A DNA stretch of 64,000 nt from Parabacteroides massiliensis (GTDB lineage Bacteria; Bacteroidota; Bacteroidia; Bacteroidales; Tannerellaceae). Below are positions 55,889-64,000 of the stretch, piece by piece. A model generated the notes under the pieces. The model worked only from the letters and a program-made list of their open reading frames with translations, was not told the DNA's origin and ran no database searches. Made by a program: the position numbers and the translations under genes. Each line of letters starts with the position of its first letter. The stretch's first letter is position 1. The stretch is from contig NZ_LT700191.1 of NCBI RefSeq assembly GCF_900155425.1, positions 917,918 to 981,917 on the forward strand, in the 5' to 3' direction.

Positions 55889-58800
55889 TTAATAGGAGAT
55901 ATTCACACCGACTGTATAGGTGCGTGCTGTGGGGTAGGCTCCTGCATCTATTCCGCTCGCTACTTCCGGATCATATCCTTTGTATCCGGTAAAGGTAAGC
56001 AGGTTCTGCCCGCTGACAAACAGGCGGAGACGTGAATTCTGCGTTGTACCGATACGGACAGGCAACGTGTAACTCAAAGTCACATTCTTCAGCCGCAAAT
56101 AGGAGGCATCTTCCACGAACCGGCTATCCAGATAGTTGGTATAGTTGTTGGAAGCATGCGCCTTGGGAATCGTGTTGGAAGGATTGGTTTCCGACCAGCG
56201 GTTTAGCAAAGCCGTAGAAACATTGTAGCTGGTACTCGCTGTCTCCAGTCGTTGACGTAAGCTGTTATACACCTCGTTTCCTTGGCTGCCCTGAAAGGCG
56301 GCAAAAAGACTCCATCGCTTGTAATTCAGGGTAGTCGAGAAACCGTATGTGAAATCCGGCTGGATAGAACCGAGTATGACGCGGTCGTTGTCTTGGTCGA
56401 TCTCTCCGTCGCCATTCTGGTCTACAAACTTGGCATCTCCATATTCTACCTCCGGTTTGGGCGAAGGCGAGGGAACCTTGCTCAGGTCATCACCTTTCTG
56501 CACGACACCGTCAAATTGCCATCCATAGAATGAACCGAGGGATTCTCCGGTTTTAATGATGGTATACGTATTCTTGATGGAGGCGAGTGAACCGATATTC
56601 GTAACCTCATTCTTGTTATGGGCGATGTTTGCGGAGAGATTCCATGACAGCTCTTTGGTGTCGATCAGTAATGCATTTACCGCAAACTCTACCCCCCGGT
56701 TCTCCACATTGCCGACATTCCGAAGCTGGGAAGAGAATCCGGTAGTCTCCTCCACGGGAATATTGAGTAGCAGGTCGCTTGTCTTCTTGCTGTAATAATC
56801 GAATATGAAGTTAAGCCGCTGCTTCAGGATGCTTAGGTCGAAACCTACATTATACTGGGTAGTCGACTCCCATTTCAGGTCCGGATTATCCAGATTATTA
56901 CGCACATAGCCTGTATTGCCGACACCTCCGAAGTAGTAGCGTACGGTCCCATAAGTGGAAAGGAAGCTGTAGTCACCGATCTCCTGATTACCTACTGTAC
57001 CTACGCTGGCTCGCAGCTTCAGTTTGTCGACAACCGGGTTCTCTTTCAGGAAATGTTCCTCTTCCAAGTTCCAGGCAAGCCCCAACGATGGGAACCATCC
57101 CCACTTCTTGTTGGCAGCAAAACGGCTGGAACCATCGGCTCGCAATGTTGCTGTCAGGTTATAACGTTCAAGCAGCGTATAGTTGACACGTGCCAGTACC
57201 GAATGGAGGGTTGACTTCGAACCGCCCGATATAGGAGGAACCAACAAGGAACCGGTCTGTAGGCTGTGATACCCCAATGTTTCATTGGCAAACTTCTCTG
57301 CCGAAGCGGTGGCATATTCTATGTCTGTAACTTGCGATGTATATCCACCCAAGACGTTGAAAGCATGGATACCTATGTTCTTATTCCATGTCAATGTAGC
57401 CTCATATTGGTAAGAGTCATAACGTTTGTTGCCCACTGTTCCATAGCCACCCACCGTGATGCCTGCGGCAGAGGTAGACGGGGCGTAATAATTCTGGGTC
57501 GTATTCACCAAGTTGGTGGCAGCACTCAATTTCAATGTCAATTCCGGAATGATACGCCATTGTGCGAAAGCATTGCCCAACAAATTGTTCGTCTTGGTCT
57601 CAGAAGTCACCTCAGTCAAATCGGCAATCGCATTCGGAGTCTGGCCTCCCACACGGATATCGCCTACCTCATAGGGATTGGCAAAGTTGTAACTTCCATC
57701 GGCATTATAAATAGGAACTGCCCGGGGAATACGTACTACATATTCAAAAGCATTGCTATTGCCACCCACATAAGAGCTATAGCTGTTGAAATCGGTAATA
57801 CCGTTCTGTATCGCCTTACCTGCCGTGATGTTCACTCCGACCGTAAAATTATCAAAGAGATCCCTTTCCAGATTGACACGCCCCGTGTACCGCTTGAAAC
57901 CGGTATTGAGCAGGATACCATCCTGGTCGCTGAAGTTGCCGCTGATGAGGTAGCGTGTCTTCTCATCACCGCCACTGATGCTCAACTGATGGTTCTGAGT
58001 CGTGGCAGTGCGCAAGGCGGCGTCCTGCCAATCAGCTCCTGCTCCCCAAGCCGATACGATTTCGTCCGTAAGCCCCGAAGTACTTAGTTGATTCGGCGTG
58101 GCAATCTCCAGATACAGGCGCCCCCAATCATCCGCCCTCATCAGGTCGAGCTTTTTGCGGGCGGTCTGCCAACCGATACTGTATTGGTATTCAATATTGT
58201 TCTTGCCCTTCTTTCCACTGCGGGTCGTAATGATAATCACGCCATTCGCTCCACGGCTCCCATAGATGGCGGCAGCCGATACATCCTTCAGTACCTCAAT
58301 ACTCTCTATGTCACTGGGGTTAATGGCAGCCAGCGGATTGAAGTCGGACGTGGCACGGGTGACTCCCGTGTTAGTGGTTGCATTGTCATTGTATATCAGC
58401 ATGCCGTCTATCACATAAAGTGGTTCATTCTTGCCTGTGATGGAGTTACCTCCACGTATGCGCAAACTTGATGATGCACCCGGAAGACCTGAACTTTGTG
58501 AGACATTCAATCCGGATACAGCTCCGCCCAACAGATTGTCGAATGAGGTTGTCACCTGTTTCAAAGCCTCTTTTCCTACCGAGGCGATGGCGCCTGTCAG
58601 TTCTTTCCGTTTTTGGGTGCCATAACCCACCACTACAACCTCTTGCAGTATGCCTGTTGCTTCACTCAACGCGATGACAACCGGTTCGCTGTTATCATAC
58701 ACATCTATCTGTTGTTCGCGATAACCGATAAAGTTCACTTGGAGAGTAGCGGGTAACTCTTTTACTTCGAGTTCGAAATTTCCATCCAAATCGGTTAAAG

Positions 58801-58957
58801 AACCTGTTTTTTCATTGACTACGGATATGGACGCACTTATTACAGGTTCATTGTCGAACGCATCCACCACCTTGCCACTGATCCGGGTTTGCGCAAAAGC
58901 GTCTCCTGCTATCCCGCCAGCCAGCAAGACAGCCCATAAACGATATATGATTTGCAT
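55889..58957 (-). CDS. SusC/RagA TonB-dependent transporter of the peptide-type locus
   Basis: A 1022-residue outer-membrane transporter without an STN domain. Signal peptide (ends GDAFAQ), carboxypeptidase-regulatory-like domain (about 25-105), TonB-box region (LQEVVVVGYGTQKRKELTGA), plug with the SusC signature (DVSAAAIYGSRGANGVIIITT) and a barrel ending TYTVGVNISY. No STN means signalling through an anti-sigma factor is not expected. It is followed by susD, an S9 peptidase, an M20 hydrolase and a symporter on the same strand. Confidence 0.95.
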   Translation of the reverse strand: MQIIYRLWAVLLAGGIAGDAFAQTRISGKVVDAFDNEPVISASISVVNEKTGSLTDLDGNFELEVKELPATLQVNFIGYREQQIDVYDNSEPVVIALSEATGILQEVVVVGYGTQKRKELTGAIASVGKEALKQVTTSFDNLLGGAVSGLNVSQSSGLPGASSSLRIRGGNSITGKNEPLYVIDGMLIYNDNATTNTGVTRATSDFNPLAAINPSDIESIEVLKDVSAAAIYGSRGANGVIIITTRSGKKGKNNIEYQYSIGWQTARKKLDLMRADDWGRLYLEIATPNQLSTSGLTDEIVSAWGAGADWQDAALRTATTQNHQLSISGGDEKTRYLISGNFSDQDGILLNTGFKRYTGRVNLERDLFDNFTVGVNITAGKAIQNGITDFNSYSSYVGGNSNAFEYVVRIPRAVPIYNADGSYNFANPYEVGDIRVGGQTPNAIADLTEVTSETKTNNLLGNAFAQWRIIPELTLKLSAATNLVNTTQNYYAPSTSAAGITVGGYGTVGNKRYDSYQYEATLTWNKNIGIHAFNVLGGYTSQVTDIEYATASAEKFANETLGYHSLQTGSLLVPPISGGSKSTLHSVLARVNYTLLERYNLTATLRADGSSRFAANKKWGWFPSLGLAWNLEEEHFLKENPVVDKLKLRASVGTVGNQEIGDYSFLSTYGTVRYYFGGVGNTGYVRNNLDNPDLKWESTTQYNVGFDLSILKQRLNFIFDYYSKKTSDLLLNIPVEETTGFSSQLRNVGNVENRGVEFAVNALLIDTKELSWNLSANIAHNKNEVTNIGSLASIKNTYTIIKTGESLGSFYGWQFDGVVQKGDDLSKVPSPSPKPEVEYGDAKFVDQNGDGEIDQDNDRVILGSIQPDFTYGFSTTLNYKRWSLFAAFQGSQGNEVYNSLRQRLETASTSYNVSTALLNRWSETNPSNTIPKAHASNNYTNYLDSRFVEDASYLRLKNVTLSYTLPVRIGTTQNSRLRLFVSGQNLLTFTGYKGYDPEVASGIDAGAYPTARTYTVGVNISY

Positions 58958-59014
58958 ATTGAATTTCTTTTTTAATTCATACTTGGATTACAATATTCTT
59001 TCCGGGACATATTG

Positions 59015-59944
59015 TCATCGACCGGTCAATAAATTCCCCTCCAACTGCTTCTGTTCCTTACGGACCGACTTCTCATCCAGGGTGAGAAAGCCAAATCTAT
59101 GGTTATATTGCTGTCCTTCATTAACAATCCACCGCAAGAAATCGGCAACAGAAGCTCTGTCACTATAAGCAAATCCTACTTTAGACAGGGGGATCAAAGC
59201 TACGTCATTGTTTTCCAACAGTTGCAATGTCTCATCCAAATTGCCATTATCCAGCACCTCTCTTTGTTCCTTTTTGATGTCCAGCGGAATCAAGAACAGG
59301 CGAGGCTTCAACTTGCGATTCTGAAGGTCGAATATGTAAGCCAGATTATTGAAGGTAACCCCGGTATGATCCTTGTTGATGGCGGTGAGCAGATAAAGGT
59401 CGTCTCCCACAATACGCTTGCCACGGAACTGGGAAACCTGATATCCGAAATAGGAAGCGAAAGCATTCGCTCCTGAGATACGGCCTATACCGGAATAAAC
59501 CGTCAGTTCTTCATATGGGGAAATTTCCTTGCGATCATTTCCTACCTTCTGCAAGATATCTTTCTGAAAAAACAAATCCTTCAGTTCCTTCTCATCAAGG
59601 CGCTTACGGGAGAGTTTCTCGTACAGAGGATTTTCGGTGGTAGTAACGGGAAGCAGCGCATAGCGTCCTACATAGGTGATGTGCCTCTCGTTGTTGCCTT
59701 CAGGAGTTTCAGAAACGAATTCGAGATCGGCCTTTCCCTTATTCACATCCACAATCCGGAGCTGTAGCTCCGGATGTGCTTCCTTATATTTTTTGATCCA
59801 AGTTTCCACCAACCCGCTGCCAAACTTGGGTATGGCGACGGTAATAACTTCTTGAGACTTGTCAGCCGCATATGTAGAAGGAAAAACAGCCAACAAAACT
59901 ATAATGAAGATGTATCTGAAAAAAAACTTTATATTTGTAGTCAT
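59015..59944 (-). CDS. Periplasmic solute-binding-like protein
   Basis: A 309-residue protein with a signal peptide (ends STYAADK). The fold reads as a type 2 periplasmic binding protein: EVITVAIPKFGSGLVETWIKKYKEAHP at the start, then GRYALLPVTTTENPLYEKL and SGIGRISGANAFASYFGYQ, resembling phosphate-binding (PstS-like) proteins. There is no ABC transporter nearby. It precedes susC by 57 bases and is the first gene of the locus, so it may serve as a periplasmic ligand receptor for it. Specificity unknown. Confidence 0.75.
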   Translation of the reverse strand: MTTNIKFFFRYIFIIVLLAVFPSTYAADKSQEVITVAIPKFGSGLVETWIKKYKEAHPELQLRIVDVNKGKADLEFVSETPEGNNERHITYVGRYALLPVTTTENPLYEKLSRKRLDEKELKDLFFQKDILQKVGNDRKEISPYEELTVYSGIGRISGANAFASYFGYQVSQFRGKRIVGDDLYLLTAINKDHTGVTFNNLAYIFDLQNRKLKPRLFLIPLDIKKEQREVLDNGNLDETLQLLENNDVALIPLSKVGFAYSDRASVADFLRWIVNEGQQYNHRFGFLTLDEKSVRKEQKQLEGNLLTGR

Positions 59945-60183
59945 AGCGATTATTCTTTAGTGTATGATGATTATTTTATCTGATGTATATATATAATAGA
60001 AAGGACGCATCCCTCCATGATTCATAGCTGTGCCTGGCGGCACATTCGCATACAGACATGGCTACAGACATAGGTTGTCTGCCACCGGGACTGGTTTAAC
60101 TTTCTGCTTCTTTCCATCTCTTTACCTTTTACCTTAAACACAATAACCATTATCAACTTTTATGATGTATTAAAAATATAGTG
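59945..60183 (-). other. Structured 5' leader of the peptide-type locus
   Basis: About 230 bases lie between the promoter and the first ATG at 59944. On the minus strand there are two perfect small hairpins: CAGACA-ACCTA-TGTCTG (about 60064-60080) and GTGCC-GCCA-GGCAC (about 60032-60045). I did not recognise a known riboswitch core. No gene is seen. Confidence 0.4.
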
Positions 60184-60214
60184 CAAAGATAAACCGGAGC
60201 CGAAAGTCACTCAA
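60184..60214 (-). promoter_or_regulatory. Promoter of the peptide-type SusCD locus
   Basis: On the minus strand the -33 TTG (60212-60214) and the -7 TATCTTTG (60184-60191) are 20 bases apart, a consensus pair. It is the only strong promoter ahead of the genes from 59944 to 49579. Confidence 0.7.
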
Positions 60215-60236
60215 TACCACTCAGACGGCATTTTGC

Positions 60237-60254
60237 ATACCGCATCTGCGGTAT
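60237..60254. promoter_or_regulatory. Perfect palindrome upstream of the peptide-type promoter
   Basis: ATACCGCA, TC, TGCGGTAT: a perfect 8-bp inverted repeat whose near edge is 22 bases upstream of the -33 box. Its place fits an activator site. No regulator gene adjoins it within the locus. Confidence 0.5.
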
Positions 60255-60362
60255 TTATACTCTCGGCGGGCCTGCGCTGCTTCCAGCCCCCATCATAAAA
60301 CCAAAGTTTTCAATCGCCCCCAATACATTGAGGATAAACACTTGGCAATATCTCAAAAGTGG

Positions 60363-61541
60363 TCATAATGCTTCCACTGCTTGCCGAAGCTGCTCCATTG
60401 CCTGCCGAAGCACTGCTCTGGGAGTGCCCACATTCATCCGCATGAATCCCCTGCCGCCAGGACCAAACATTTCGCCGTCATTCAATGCCAGACGGGCCTT
60501 GTTTACAAAAAGATACAACAGCCGGTCATGATCCAAGTCCAAGGCACGGCAGTCCAGCCAGATCAGGAACGATGCCTGCGGACGTAGCGGCCTGACAGCA
60601 GGCAAATACTTCTTGCAATAGTCCATTACAAAATCGATGTTGCCCTCCACATAGCGGAGCATCTCCCTGCGCCAAGGCTCACCTTCCAGAAAGGCTGCAA
60701 TGGTGGCTATGGGAGCAAAAAGTGGGGCCTCATCCAATTCGTTCGCTTTCAACCATCCGAAGAAACGATGGCGTAGGTTTCTGTCAGGGACAATGGCATA
60801 GGAACTGACGATACCTGCGATATTGAAAGTCTTGGAAGGCGCCCCGAAAGTGATGCTGCATGCGGAAGCCTCCTTAGAGACCGTCGCGAACGGAATATGC
60901 CTGTTGTTCCATAGCGCCATATCACAATGTATCTCGTCGGAGATGACAAGGATGTCATGATGGTAACAAAAATCCGCCAGACGGACGAGTGTCTCCCGGT
61001 CCCATACGACGCCGCCGGGGTTATGCGGATTGGAGAGAATCAGCATCCGACATTTCTCGTCGGCCACGGTTTCAAGATTCTCAAAATCCATGCTGTAGGA
61101 GCCATCCTCATTTTCCCGCAACGGATTATATACTACTTCACGTCCGTTCGCCTGAGGGGTTATGCGGAAGGGGTGGTAGACGGGAGGCTGTATAATGATC
61201 TTCTCATCTTCCCTCACAAACACGTTGACAGCCATCCCGATACCTTTCACTATTCCGGGAATGTATGACAACCAGTCATGTTCCACCCTCCATCCGTGGT
61301 GTGAAGCGATCCACTCACTGATAGCCGTCCTATACCTCTCCGGTTCCACCGTATAGCCAAACAACGGATGTTCCAACCTCTGACGTAACGCTCTGGTGAT
61401 AAAGGAAGGAGTCTCAAAATCCATATCAGCCACCCATAAAGGAAGTAGCTCGGCGTTACCATAACGCTCTTGCAGCGCGTCTATCTTCAGGGCACCTGTG
61501 CCCCTTCGATCCACAATTTTGTCAAAATCGTATCTTTCCAT
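60363..61541 (-). CDS. MalY/PatB-type PLP aminotransferase (cystathionine beta-lyase)
   Basis: A 392-residue fold type I PLP enzyme of the MalY/PatB group, which splits C-S bonds in cystathionine or cysteine conjugates. Signatures are DRRGTGALKIDALQERYG, LPLWVADMDFETP, SNPHNPGGVVW and the PLP-lysine region ITFGAPSKTFNIAG (Lys near 234). Length is normal for the family. It follows another PLP enzyme of sulfur metabolism by 15 bases and is co-transcribed with it. Plain aminotransferase activity is the alternative. Confidence 0.93.
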   Translation of the reverse strand: MERYDFDKIVDRRGTGALKIDALQERYGNAELLPLWVADMDFETPSFITRALRQRLEHPLFGYTVEPERYRTAISEWIASHHGWRVEHDWLSYIPGIVKGIGMAVNVFVREDEKIIIQPPVYHPFRITPQANGREVVYNPLRENEDGSYSMDFENLETVADEKCRMLILSNPHNPGGVVWDRETLVRLADFCYHHDILVISDEIHCDMALWNNRHIPFATVSKEASACSITFGAPSKTFNIAGIVSSYAIVPDRNLRHRFFGWLKANELDEAPLFAPIATIAAFLEGEPWRREMLRYVEGNIDFVMDYCKKYLPAVRPLRPQASFLIWLDCRALDLDHDRLLYLFVNKARLALNDGEMFGPGGRGFMRMNVGTPRAVLRQAMEQLRQAVEAL

Positions 61542-61556
61542 ACTTACATTCTTCCA

Positions 61557-62753
61557 TTAATGATTATTTCCATATGACCCGTAGCCCAACGCCTGTCCGA
61601 TGTCTTCCAACAGGTCGTCCGTGTCTTCCAGCCCGATGGAAAGACGGATAGTCGTATCCCTCACATCCATCTCACGCCTCTGCGCGTCGGTAAACAGCCC
61701 GAAAATAGTGCTTGCGGGATGAATGGCAAGTGTCTTGTTATCGAACAGGTTGGTGGCACGGCGTATCAGTTTCAGGCGGTTGATGAAACTGATACACGCC
61801 TCCCGGCTTTCAAGCTCCATCGTTATCATGGCACCAGCGGTGGAACCAAACTGCCTTTGTGCCAACGCATAGTACGGATTGTCCTCCAGCCCCACATAAT
61901 TCACATGCCGGACGTCAGGAAAGGTACGGAGCCGTTCCGCAACCACAGCGGCATTGCCGGATTGCACCCGGTAACGTGCCTCCAGTGTCTCCAGTCCGAT
62001 GGTCTGCATGTAGGCTACATGAGGAGTCATATAGGCTCCCAAGTTAAGGAGCATTTCCGTGCGCATACGTCTGCCGAATCCGGGACAGGTCCCGTAGTCC
62101 ATGACCAGTCCGCCGATGGAAGTGGCTCCACCCGACAAATATTTGGTACTGGAAACCACCTCTATGTCCACTCCCAGGCTATGCGAACTGAATTCCGTGA
62201 AAGGGATGAGCGTGGTGTCTGCTATGAGAGGGATCCCCTTCCTGCGTGCAATCAGGGAAAGCGCCTGCAAGTCCGCCACCTCCATCTGTGGATTGGTAAT
62301 AATTTCCAAATAGATGCAGCAGGTGTCCCTGTCCACCGCACTCTCCACAGCCTGGATGTCAGTCAGGTCGCACAGCCTGGGGGACACCCCGAAACGAGGT
62401 AACGTTCCGGTAATGAGTGCATAAGTATTGCCGAACAGGTGGCGTGATGTGACGATATTCCTGCCGGCGGCCGCCACCGAGAACAGGGTATTACTAATGG
62501 CAGCCATGCCGGAGTTCAAGGCTATAACCTCTGCGGCACCGGTAAGGGACCTCACCTTATTTTCGAAAAAAGTTACCGTAGGATTCATCACCCGGGAATA
62601 GTCAGGAGAGTCCGTCCGTCCGCAAAATGCGTCCGACATGCTTTCGGCATTGTCAAACTCGTAGGCCGCTGTATGATAAACCGGCATGCTCAAGGCATCA
62701 TAGGCATCCCGGCGTTGGAACCGGGTATGGATCGCCTGGGTCTGTTTTTTCAT
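61557..62753 (-). CDS. Cys/Met-metabolism PLP enzyme (methionine gamma-lyase or cystathionine gamma-synthase type)
   Basis: A 398-residue trans-sulfuration family enzyme. Hallmarks are YDALSMPVYHTAAYEFDNAE at the N-terminus, EVIALNSGMAAISNTLFS, and the PLP-lysine motif DIEVVSSTKYLSGGATSIGG (Lys near 200), with HPASTIFG near the C-terminus. It acts on homocysteine, methionine or activated homoserine; the sequence alone does not tell which. The gene leads a two-gene operon with the MalY-type lyase and has a perfect promoter. Confidence 0.92.
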   Translation of the reverse strand: MKKQTQAIHTRFQRRDAYDALSMPVYHTAAYEFDNAESMSDAFCGRTDSPDYSRVMNPTVTFFENKVRSLTGAAEVIALNSGMAAISNTLFSVAAAGRNIVTSRHLFGNTYALITGTLPRFGVSPRLCDLTDIQAVESAVDRDTCCIYLEIITNPQMEVADLQALSLIARRKGIPLIADTTLIPFTEFSSHSLGVDIEVVSSTKYLSGGATSIGGLVMDYGTCPGFGRRMRTEMLLNLGAYMTPHVAYMQTIGLETLEARYRVQSGNAAVVAERLRTFPDVRHVNYVGLEDNPYYALAQRQFGSTAGAMITMELESREACISFINRLKLIRRATNLFDNKTLAIHPASTIFGLFTDAQRREMDVRDTTIRLSIGLEDTDDLLEDIGQALGYGSYGNNH

Positions 62754-62797
62754 TGTTTCCTCTTATTATATGTTTGTATTTTTCTTTAAAAACGGGG

Positions 62798-62829
62798 CAA
62801 ATATAGATACAAAACCCAAATAGCTCAAA
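62798..62829 (-). promoter_or_regulatory. Promoter of the sulfur amino acid operon
   Basis: On the minus strand TTTG (62826-62829) and TATATTTG (62798-62805) are exactly 20 bases apart, a perfect match to the phylum's -33/-7 consensus, 44 bases before the ATG at 62753. Confidence 0.75.
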
Positions 62830-63046
62830 TAACCAAGTTAAATATCTCATTTTTATATCACATTTTGGAATAATATTCTAACAAGTAGGTTTCCAGACAT
62901 TGATCACAGGATAATTGTTCCTTGAAAAGGCTACAAAACAGTGTTATTTTCTATCTTTTCCTTATAATATTGAAAGGTTCATTCAGCTATTGTAATTTTA
63001 CCACGATTAAACACCTTGTTGAATTACAAGAGCAAAACATATTTTT

Positions 63047-63535
63047 ATGGTAACAAATAAAATTCAGGATTCTGTAGAAATCACCCGCTGGGACAGGAGA
63101 TACCGGAATGATTTTATCAATCTGAACCGTGAATGGATTGAGAAATTTTTCAGTCTGGAACAATCCGACCTGAAGATACTGGGTGATCCCGAAGGAGAGA
63201 TAATAGACAAGGGAGGAGAAATATTCCTTGCTTTGAGTCATGGGAAGGCTGTGGGGTGCTGCGCTTTGGTATACCATTCTGATACAGGGCGGTATGAATT
63301 GGCCAAGATGGCAGTCTCTCCTGCCGAACAAGGGAAAGGAATCGGTTTCCTGTTGGGAACCGCCCTGTTGAAATATGCCGGAGAACATGGTATTACCGAT
63401 ATTTTCCTGGAGGCCAACACACGCTTGGAAGCCTCCGTCAGGTTGTACCACAAACTCGGCTTTCAGAAGGCGGAAGCGAAGAATCCCGCATACGACAGAT
63501 GCAATCTATATATGGAAAAGAGTTTAGTCCATTGA
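63047..63535 (+). CDS. GNAT-family N-acetyltransferase
   Basis: A 162-residue acetyltransferase. The acetyl-CoA binding motif A reads ELAKMAVSPAEQGKGIGFLLG (Q-x-x-G-x-G/A core), followed by LEANTRLEASVRLYHKLGF, the usual motif B. It transfers an acetyl group to an amine; the target is unknown. It stands 42 bases before a response regulator gene on the same strand and could be co-transcribed. Confidence 0.9.
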   Translation: MVTNKIQDSVEITRWDRRYRNDFINLNREWIEKFFSLEQSDLKILGDPEGEIIDKGGEIFLALSHGKAVGCCALVYHSDTGRYELAKMAVSPAEQGKGIGFLLGTALLKYAGEHGITDIFLEANTRLEASVRLYHKLGFQKAEAKNPAYDRCNLYMEKSLVH

Positions 63536-63577
63536 TATTTATCTGTTTGGACAGTCGTCAGTCAAAGGAGAACAGCC

Positions 63578-64000
63578 ATGAATACTGATACAACATTTAT
63601 TATCGCAGACAATCAGGATATAACCAGAAGAGGTATGCATGGGTATATTTCCGACCTGTTCGGAGAATGCCGTACTGAAGATGTGGCGAACAAACAGGAA
63701 CTTGTGCAAACCTTGACAAAATATAATGAATGTCTTGTCATTTTTGATTATACGCTGTTTGACATAAACGGCGTGGAAGAGTTTCTGATTATAGAAAAGC
63801 GCTTTCCGAATGTCCACTGGCTATTGTTCTCAGATGAACTGAGCGAACAGTTTATCCGGAGACTGGGTATAGAAAAGAGCGTTGGAATGATTCTTAAAGA
63901 GAATTCCGGCGAGGAAATCCGGTCCGCTTTGAAATGTATGGTTTGTGGAGAGCGTTTCCTTTGCCATCAGATAACTGACCTGTTGATAGGCAATCTCGGA
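63578..64000 (+). CDS. Response regulator, LuxR-type (3' end beyond window)
   Basis: The first 141 codons of a receiver-domain protein running off the right edge. The start ATG at 63578 is preceded by AAAGGAG (63564-63570). The receiver motifs are IIADNQDITRRGM (acidic cluster), the phospho-acceptor Asp in LVIFDYTLFDINGVE, and VGMILKENS carrying the conserved Lys. The order fits a NarL/FixJ regulator whose helix-turn-helix would follow, but that part is not seen. No sensor kinase lies in the window. Confidence 0.85.
   Translation, partial: MNTDTTFIIADNQDITRRGMHGYISDLFGECRTEDVANKQELVQTLTKYNECLVIFDYTLFDINGVEEFLIIEKRFPNVHWLLFSDELSEQFIRRLGIEKSVGMILKENSGEEIRSALKCMVCGERFLCHQITDLLIGNLG

Noticed and set aside
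59945-60183. Cobalamin, TPP or SAM riboswitch in the leader
   Set aside because: None of the conserved cores of those classes could be found in the minus-strand sequence.

Overview
The window looks like chromosomal DNA from an anaerobic gut-type member of the Bacteroidales, most likely Parabacteroides or a close relative. The evidence is three SusC/SusD outer-membrane pairs, an ECF sigma/FecR pair, repeated promoters of the Bacteroidota type (a -7 box TAnnTTTG, often with a TTG or TTTG -33 box 19-20 nt upstream), DUF4595-like and DUF2807-like lipoproteins, and a secreted protease with a type IX secretion C-terminal signal. The species call is inference.

Layout. 1-2316: the start of a hexuronate-type MFS transporter (minus) diverges from a two-domain secreted esterase. 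2649-17023 (minus): a polymer-utilization-type locus reading FecR, SusC, SusD, then an ECF sigma factor, a large secreted TIM-barrel protein of unknown substrate, and a 1153-residue secreted protein joining a hydrazine-synthase-alpha-like part with two CxxCH haem motifs to an SUMF1-fold domain that lacks cysteines. An IS982-type element with intact ends and a 7-bp target duplication sits between SusD and the sigma gene, and it split a perfect 18-bp hairpin. 17211-20706: a DUF4595-like lipoprotein, a Bcr/CflA exporter, a tRNA with a CAT anticodon, and prfB with its programmed +1 frameshift. 20869-25592: a second SusC/SusD pair whose susC carries one in-frame TAA. 26028-35116: acyl-CoA ligase, a PadR/PspC/DUF2807 envelope-stress-type operon, HIT protein, GreA, a thioredoxin-fold lipoprotein without CxxC, and pnp.

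35239-40481: a periodic palindromic repeat array, then an EmrB/EmrA/TolC tripartite exporter divergent from an AraC regulator. 40577-49368: class I fumarase, a T9SS-type trypsin-fold protease, an abundant-type TPR lipoprotein, a small secreted protein, a probable small non-coding RNA, an FKBP lipoprotein and glycyl-tRNA synthetase.

49579-59944 (minus): a peptide-type nutrient locus with no glycosidase. It holds a periplasmic solute-binding-like protein, SusC, SusD, an S9 peptidase, an M20 amidohydrolase and a dicarboxylate/amino-acid symporter, and a consensus promoter with an upstream palindrome lies ahead of it. Upstream of that, 60363-62753 encodes two PLP enzymes of sulfur amino acid metabolism. 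The window ends with a GNAT acetyltransferase and a truncated response regulator.

The most notable items are the dihaem/SUMF1 fusion inside a SusCD/ECF locus, the peptide-type SusCD locus, the roughly 21-bp-phased GAAAC repeat array, the orphan transcription unit at 46986-47236, and the nonsense-interrupted susC.
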